Assembly (NCBI RefSeq): GCF_001592285.1
Contig: NZ_BCWQ01000008.1
Location: 124,001 to 188,000, forward strand
From: Hydrogenophaga pseudoflava NBRC 102511
GTDB lineage: Bacteria > Pseudomonadota > Gammaproteobacteria > Burkholderiales > Burkholderiaceae_C
Direction of reading: 5' to 3'
DNA length: 64,000 nucleotides
Part shown: piece after piece, positions 59,422 through 64,000 of the stretch
How positions within the stretch are numbered: the first letter of the stretch is position 1
How the letters are laid out: every line of letters begins with the position of its first letter
Program-made: the position numbers and the translations under genes
The notes under the pieces: generated by a model
What the model saw: the letters and a program-made list of their open reading frames with translations, nothing else
The model's database searches: none
Told to the model about the DNA's origin: nothing

Positions 59422-59459
59422 GGGGGAGGCATTGGGGGAAGTACCAGAAATGATCGATG

Positions 59460-59490
59460 ATTGATCGATGTCGATCGATTATCGATCAAT
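59460..59490. promoter_or_regulatory. Candidate IclR operator
   Basis: ATTGATCGAT (59460-59469) and ATCGATCAAT (59481-59490) form a perfect 10 bp inverted repeat with an 11 bp spacer that itself holds CGATCG. It lies in the 167 bp between the IclR regulator and tctC and should control both. Confidence 0.6.
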
Positions 59491-59588
59491 TGGGCGGCCC
59501 AGAAGTAGGAAGTTGGCCGTTCCTTTCATAGAGTGCTCGGGTGTTCCCGGCTATTTCCGTTTTTCCACCCAACCTTGGAGACATCACC

Positions 59589-60578
59589 ATGAACCTTCGC
59601 CGTCAATTCCTGGCCACGGTCGCGCTGGCCGCCTTTTCCACGATCGGTGCCGCACAGGGCTTTCCTGACCGTGAACTGAGCGGGGTGATCCAGTGGGGCG
59701 CCGGCGGCGCCAGCGACGTGGTCAGCCGCGCGCTGGCGCCGGTGGCCGAGGAGGCGCTGGGCAAGAAGATCGTGCTGCAGAACAAGCCGGGCGGCGTCGG
59801 CGCCATCGCCACGAACTTCGTGTACCAGCAGCCCAGCGACGGCTACACGCTGCTGTTCGGTGCCGAAAACCCGCAGCTGCACCCGGTGTTGGCCATCAGC
59901 GAGCTGGACTACAGCAAGTTCTACCCGGTCACCATCGCCGCCCGCGGCAATGTGCTGCTGGTGACCAACGCCGCCAAGCCCTGGAAGGGCTTCAAGGACA
60001 TGCTGGCCGAGATCCAGGCCAATCCTGGCAAGGTGAAGCAGGGGTCCACCGGCGCCGGCGGCCTGCCCTTCACCGTGGGGGCCATGGTGTCGACAGCCAC
60101 CAAATTTCCGGTCACCTCGGTGCCGTTCGATGGCGACGGCCCGGGTCTGACGGCGCTGCTGGGCGGCCATGTGGACTTCATGTTCGTGGGTGCGGGTGCG
60201 GCCGCCGAGCACATCAAGGCCGGCCGCCTGAAGGCGCTGGCGGTGGTGGATGAGAAGCCGTTCGGCGATGTGCCGCCGATCACACAGGACCTGCCGACGC
60301 TGGAGAAGTACCTGCCCTGGGGGCCGTTCTACGGCGTGTTCGTCAAGCGCGATGTGCCGGATGCGGTCAAGGCCAGGCTGACGGCGGCGTTCAAGAAGGC
60401 CGGCGACGATCCGAAGTTCCGCGAACTGATGGCCAGCCGTGGCAACGTGATGATGAACATCTCGGGCGCCGAAGCCGATGCTTTCCTCAAGAAGTGGCAG
60501 TCGGTCACTTCCTGGACCTACCAGGAAGTGGGCGTCGCCAAGAAGAACCCGGCCGAGCTGGGCATCGCCAAGCCCTGA
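59589..60578 (+). CDS. TctC-type solute-binding protein (Bug family)
   Basis: 329 residues from the ATG at 59589. Signal peptide (about 1-22, LATVALAAFSTIGAAQG), then FPDRELSGVIQWGAGGASDV and KIVLQNKPGGVGAIA, signature of tripartite tricarboxylate transporter receptors. It binds a carboxylate in the periplasm and hands it to TctA/TctB encoded next. Confidence 0.92.
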   Translation: MNLRRQFLATVALAAFSTIGAAQGFPDRELSGVIQWGAGGASDVVSRALAPVAEEALGKKIVLQNKPGGVGAIATNFVYQQPSDGYTLLFGAENPQLHPVLAISELDYSKFYPVTIAARGNVLLVTNAAKPWKGFKDMLAEIQANPGKVKQGSTGAGGLPFTVGAMVSTATKFPVTSVPFDGDGPGLTALLGGHVDFMFVGAGAAAEHIKAGRLKALAVVDEKPFGDVPPITQDLPTLEKYLPWGPFYGVFVKRDVPDAVKARLTAAFKKAGDDPKFRELMASRGNVMMNISGAEADAFLKKWQSVTSWTYQEVGVAKKNPAELGIAKP

Positions 60579-60655
60579 GCGTCCGCATGTCCGCAGCCTG
60601 TCCGGTCCCGGCCGGACGGCTGCGCGTTTGTGCCTGAACCCTTGCGTAACCCACC

Positions 60656-61168
60656 ATGCAACCCACCCGACAACGGCTCCCTGGCGAGCTGAGCTTTCTG
60701 GCCGTGCTGCTGCTGGCCAGCCTCTTTCTTCTGTGGACGGCGTACGGCATCTCGAAGTTCGAGTCGCTCACGTCTGCGGGCGCGTTCCCGATGTTCGCTG
60801 CAGCGATCATGGTGGTCTGCGCCGTGTTGATCCTGCGGGATGCGGCGCGCTCGGCACCGACCGAGACTCGGGCCGGTGAGTCGCTGGCGGCGCAATTCGT
60901 GCGGCGCCTCACGCCGCCAGTGGTGGTGGGCTTCACGGTCGCCATCGCGCTGTACATGGTGCTGCTGCAACCACTGGGCTTTCTGCTGGCGTCCTACCTG
61001 TTCCTGGTGGTGTCGATGGCGCTGCTGGGCAGCCGCCGCTGGGGCCTGAACCTGCTGGTGTCGGCGCTGGCACTGGCCGCGATCTACGGGATCTTCCAGA
61101 CCGTGTTCTCGGTGGTGCTGCCCAGCGGCACCCTGCTGCAGGGCCTGTTCAACGGAGCCGCCGCGTGA
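60656..61168 (+). CDS. TctB-type small membrane subunit
   Basis: 170 residues with four transmembrane helices (about 12-30, 42-62, 90-110, 115-160) and the SKFESLTSAGAFPMFAA segment usual for TctB. Overlaps tctA by 4 bp. Confidence 0.88.
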   Translation: MQPTRQRLPGELSFLAVLLLASLFLLWTAYGISKFESLTSAGAFPMFAAAIMVVCAVLILRDAARSAPTETRAGESLAAQFVRRLTPPVVVGFTVAIALYMVLLQPLGFLLASYLFLVVSMALLGSRRWGLNLLVSALALAAIYGIFQTVFSVVLPSGTLLQGLFNGAAA

Positions 61169-62658
61169 TCGAAGCGCTCAACTATTTCTTCATCAGCTGG
61201 GTCGACGTCCGGTTGCTGCTGCTGACCGCGGCCGGCACCTTCGCCGGCATCTACATCGGCGCCATTCCCGGCCTGTCGGTGACGATGGCGGTGTCCATCC
61301 TGATCTCGTTCACCTTCAAATGGGAGGTCAACTCGGCGCTGGCGCTGATCTCGGGCATTTACCTGGGCGGCGTCTATGGCGGCTCGCGCAGCGCCATCCT
61401 GCTGAACATTCCCGGCGCGCCCTCGGCCATTGCCACCGGGCTGGACGGCTACCCGCTGGCCAAGCGGGGCGAGGCCGGCACCGCCATCGGGCTGACCACG
61501 GTGGTCTCTGTGGTGGGTGGTTTCATCGGCATCCTGGCGCTGGCCGTGGCCGCGCCGGCGGTGGCGGATCTGGCGCTCCAGTTCGCGCCGCGCGACTACC
61601 TGATGCTGGCCATCTGGGGCATCCTGCTGGTGGGCAGTCTCTCGGGTGGCTCGCTGGCCAAGGGCATCTTTGCCGGGGCCCTGGGCGTGCTGATCGGCTC
61701 GGTCGGGCTCGACCCGATGACCGCCGAGTCGCGCTTCACCTTTGGCAGCCTGCAGTTGACCGCGGGCATCTCCTATGTGGCCGCAATGATCGGCTTCTTC
61801 GGCGTGGCCGAGGTGCTGTGCCAGCTGCACGAACTCAAGCTCCAGGCGATCAAGCAGGACGTCTCGAAAATCCTGCCGTCCTGGAGCCTGCTGCGCAAAT
61901 ACCTGCCGCTGACCGCGCGCACCTCCACCATCGGCGTGGTGGTGGGCGCGCTGCCCGGCGCCGGTGGCGACATTGCCGCGCTGATGGCCTACGACCACGC
62001 CAAGCGCACGGTCAAAGACCCGTCGCGGCCGTTCGGCGAGGGTGCCTACGAAGGGCTGGTGGCGCCGGAGTCGGCCAACAATGCGGCCGTGGGCGGCGCC
62101 TACATCCCGATGCTCACGCTGGGCATTCCGGGCGACGCCGTCACCGCCGTGATCATCGGTGCCATGTACATCCACGGTCTCAAGCCCGGCCCGATGCTGA
62201 TGGTGGAAACGCCGCACCTGTTCTGGTTCATCGTGGGCAGTCTCACACTGGCCAACATCTTCCTGCTGGTGTTCGGTCTCACCGGCATCCGGCTGTTCGC
62301 CAAGATCGTCGAAACGCCCAAACCCATCCTGTTGCCGGTGATCCTGGTGCTGTCGGCCGTGGGTGCGTACGCGATCAACAACAACCCGGTGGATGTGTAC
62401 TGGATGCTCGGTTTCGGCGTGCTCGGCTACTTCCTGAAGATGTACGGCTTCCAGGTGGGGCCGGTGATCCTGGGCATGATCCTGGGTCCGCTGATGGACA
62501 AGAGCTACCGACAGGCCATGATCTCGGCCGAGGGCAACCCGGTGCAGTTCGCGGGCGAGTTCTTCACATCGCCGCTGTCGCTCGTGATCCTGATCGCGCT
62601 GACACTGACCATCGCCAGCCAGTCGACCTGGTGGAAGCGGCTGCGCGGTCGAGCCTGA
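61165..62658 (+). CDS. TctA-type large membrane permease
   Basis: 497 residues starting at GTG 61165. About eleven helices, with GAIPGLSVTMAVSILI, GGVYGGSRSAILLNIPGAPSAIAT and VVVGALPGAGGDIAALMAYD, the conserved TctA loops. Completes the TTT uptake system with the preceding two genes. Confidence 0.94.
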   Translation: MIEALNYFFISWVDVRLLLLTAAGTFAGIYIGAIPGLSVTMAVSILISFTFKWEVNSALALISGIYLGGVYGGSRSAILLNIPGAPSAIATGLDGYPLAKRGEAGTAIGLTTVVSVVGGFIGILALAVAAPAVADLALQFAPRDYLMLAIWGILLVGSLSGGSLAKGIFAGALGVLIGSVGLDPMTAESRFTFGSLQLTAGISYVAAMIGFFGVAEVLCQLHELKLQAIKQDVSKILPSWSLLRKYLPLTARTSTIGVVVGALPGAGGDIAALMAYDHAKRTVKDPSRPFGEGAYEGLVAPESANNAAVGGAYIPMLTLGIPGDAVTAVIIGAMYIHGLKPGPMLMVETPHLFWFIVGSLTLANIFLLVFGLTGIRLFAKIVETPKPILLPVILVLSAVGAYAINNNPVDVYWMLGFGVLGYFLKMYGFQVGPVILGMILGPLMDKSYRQAMISAEGNPVQFAGEFFTSPLSLVILIALTLTIASQSTWWKRLRGRA

Positions 62659-62686
62659 TATTCCCTTTCCTGCATGGAGACCTGCC

Positions 62687-63607
62687 ATGAGTGATCTGCT
62701 GCTCAACACCGCCGCTGGCCGCGAGCCCCTTCAGGCTTCGTTCAGCGACGCCGCCAACCCCCTGGGCCTGGACGGCATCGAGTTCATCGAATACGCCACC
62801 ACCAAACCCCAGGCCCTGGGCCAGGTGCTGGAGATGATGGGTTTCCGCCCGGTGGCGCGCCACCGCTCGCGCGAGATCCTGCTCTACCGCCAGGGTGGGC
62901 TGAACATCGTCGTCAACGCCCATCCCAGCGACGCCCAGGGCGCCAGCCACGGCAGCGACGTGCCCTCGATTTCCGCGATGGCGCTGCGCGTGCGCGATGC
63001 GCGTGCCGCCTACCACTATGTGCTGGAGCGCGGCGCCTGGTCGGTGCCGACGCACGCCGAGGTGATGGAGCTGAACATCCCGGCCATCCACGGCGCGGGC
63101 GGCAGCCGCATCTATTTCGTGGACCGCTACAAGGAGTTCTCGATCTACGACGTGGACTTCGTGCCCATCCCCACGGTGGACCAGAAGCCGCCGGCCACCG
63201 CCGGTATCCACTTCTTCGGCATCGTGCAGTACATCGGCCCCGAGCGCAGCAACGACTGGATCGCCTTCTACGACGAGCTGTTCGGCACCGAGGTGATCCC
63301 CGACGACCAGCGCTTCGGCATCATGCCCAAGGGCACGCTGCTGCGCACGCCGGCGCTGGACCCCTCGCAGCGCTTCATGCTGCAGCTCGTGGAGCCGCCG
63401 GTGAACGTGTACGACGCCGACGAGAAGCTGCAGCGCATCGGCCTGGGCGTGCCCGACGTGCTGGCGGCGGTGAAGGCGCTGCGCGCGCTGGGCGTCGAGT
63501 TCGTCGAGACCGAAGCGGCGCACACCGAGCAGCGCGGCGCCATCACCAAGACCTACCTGGGGTCGGTGGTGTTCGAGCTGGTGCACAGCGAGCGCGCCGG
63601 AGGCTGA
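62687..63607 (+). CDS. 4-Hydroxyphenylpyruvate-dioxygenase-like protein
   Basis: 306 residues. Two VOC/glyoxalase-fold repeats: first near 29-145 (GIEFIEYATTKPQALGQVLE), second near 165-300 with IHFFGIVQYIGPERSNDW and a C-terminal Glu in VVFELVHSER. HPPD-like proteins occur as the C-terminal part of fused bacterial dehydroshikimate dehydratases (QsuB/QuiC). True HPPD is about 350 residues and the canonical C-terminal motif differs. Downstream neighbour encodes the other half. Confidence 0.7.
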   Translation: MSDLLLNTAAGREPLQASFSDAANPLGLDGIEFIEYATTKPQALGQVLEMMGFRPVARHRSREILLYRQGGLNIVVNAHPSDAQGASHGSDVPSISAMALRVRDARAAYHYVLERGAWSVPTHAEVMELNIPAIHGAGGSRIYFVDRYKEFSIYDVDFVPIPTVDQKPPATAGIHFFGIVQYIGPERSNDWIAFYDELFGTEVIPDDQRFGIMPKGTLLRTPALDPSQRFMLQLVEPPVNVYDADEKLQRIGLGVPDVLAAVKALRALGVEFVETEAAHTEQRGAITKTYLGSVVFELVHSERAGG

Positions 63608-63610
63608 GCG

Positions 63611-64000
63611 ATGAAACCCTCCCAAGCCGCCATTGCCGAGGCCATCTCCGGTTTCGGCATGGACACCATCACGCTCGCCGGCCCGCTGGAGGCCAAGCTC
63701 GCGGCCATGAAGGCCGCGGGCTTCTCGCAGGTCATGCTCAAGGCCAACGACATCAACGGCCATCCGGGCGGCATCGAGGCCGCCGTCGCGGCCGTCAAGG
63801 CCAGCGGTCTGCGCGGCACCGGCTTCCAGGTGCTGCGCGATTTCGAGGGCCTCTCGGGCCACCTGCACCACTACAAGATCGACATCGCCAAGGCCATGCT
63901 TGAGATGTGCGCCGCGCTGGACTGCAAGGTGCTGCTGGCCTGCTCGTCGACCTCGGCCCACGCCACGCAGGACCTCGACCACCTCGCGCGCGACCTGCGC
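63611..64000 (+). CDS. Sugar-phosphate isomerase/epimerase-like TIM-barrel protein (partial)
   Basis: The window shows the first 130 residues; the gene continues past 64000. The start is ATG, 3 bp after the HPPD-like stop. GMDTITLAGPLEAKLAAMKA and HHYKIDIAKAMLEMCAALDC resemble the N-terminal TIM-barrel of 3-dehydroshikimate dehydratase, which converts dehydroshikimate to protocatechuate. Other xylose-isomerase-like enzymes remain possible until the rest is seen. Confidence 0.75.
   Translation, partial: MKPSQAAIAEAISGFGMDTITLAGPLEAKLAAMKAAGFSQVMLKANDINGHPGGIEAAVAAVKASGLRGTGFQVLRDFEGLSGHLHHYKIDIAKAMLEMCAALDCKVLLACSSTSAHATQDLDHLARDLR

Noticed and set aside
57320..62709. Two long minus-strand frames of 519 and 541 codons
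   Set aside because: They lie antisense to the MFS gene and to tctA; rich in Gln, Arg, Gly and His with no recognisable domains.

Overview
This 64 kb window is GC-rich chromosomal DNA from a betaproteobacterium of the order Burkholderiales, most likely a Comamonadaceae member related to Hydrogenophaga or Acidovorax. The lineage call is inference. It rests on the gyrA-serC-pheA-tyrA-aroA/cmk gene order, the fused AroA-Cmk protein, the tmRNA tag ANDERFALAA, the ubiG-gph-ssrA block, a DUF2917 gene beside a MocR regulator, and tripartite tricarboxylate transporter genes.

Layout. 1-7824 (minus strand): gyrA, serC, pheA, tyrA and the aroA-cmk fusion form one tightly packed operon for aromatic amino acids, serine, CMP phosphorylation and DNA gyrase, closed by an intrinsic terminator. 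7964-11893 (plus): an OmpA-type envelope protein, two translationally coupled exported proteins of unknown function, ubiG and gph. 11908-12296: one-piece tmRNA (ssrA).

12283-29285 is a 17 kb integrated element in the 3' end of ssrA, bounded by a 15 bp direct repeat. It has a P4-type tyrosine integrase, a strong promoter followed by a leader whose three complementary segments resemble P4/C4 antisense-RNA immunity, a train of small overlapping genes, an AlpA regulator, a TOPRIM primase fused to a DUF927 helicase, and two distant clusters of the 8-mer CCGGGGCA. This replication and immunity plan resembles satellite phage P4. Unusually, the element also carries a phage S49 protease, a coiled-coil protein and a full tape-measure protein, but no recognisable capsid, portal, large terminase, baseplate or lysis genes. 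It is the best candidate for an undescribed system here: a satellite-like element that brings its own tail-length or assembly determinants.

29336-38809: rsuA, a DUF2726-like protein, an alpha/beta hydrolase, an EI24 membrane protein, a CinA/MoaB-domain protein, then the nitrogen-control block glnA-(exported protein)-ntrB-ntrC with NtrC sites and a sigma-54 promoter before glnA. 38816-48510: exonuclease III; a five-gene cluster (thermostable-hemolysin family, acyl-AMP ligase, haem-oxygenase-like diiron protein, SDR, exported TPR protein) that looks like an uncharacterised small-molecule pathway; thyA-EamA-folA; a glutathione transferase; an FAD-linked oxidase. 48507-58594: DUF2069, YihY, cytochrome P450, a MocR regulator opposite DUF2917, hydrolase, metY, a CBS protein, aroC and an MFS transporter. 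58591-64000: an IclR regulator opposite a TctC-TctB-TctA uptake system, followed by an HPPD-like protein and a TIM-barrel protein (cut by the window edge). Together these two resemble the halves of a dehydroshikimate dehydratase, suggesting import and catabolism of quinate/shikimate-type compounds.

All calls come from reading sequence and translations. No database search or folding program was run.
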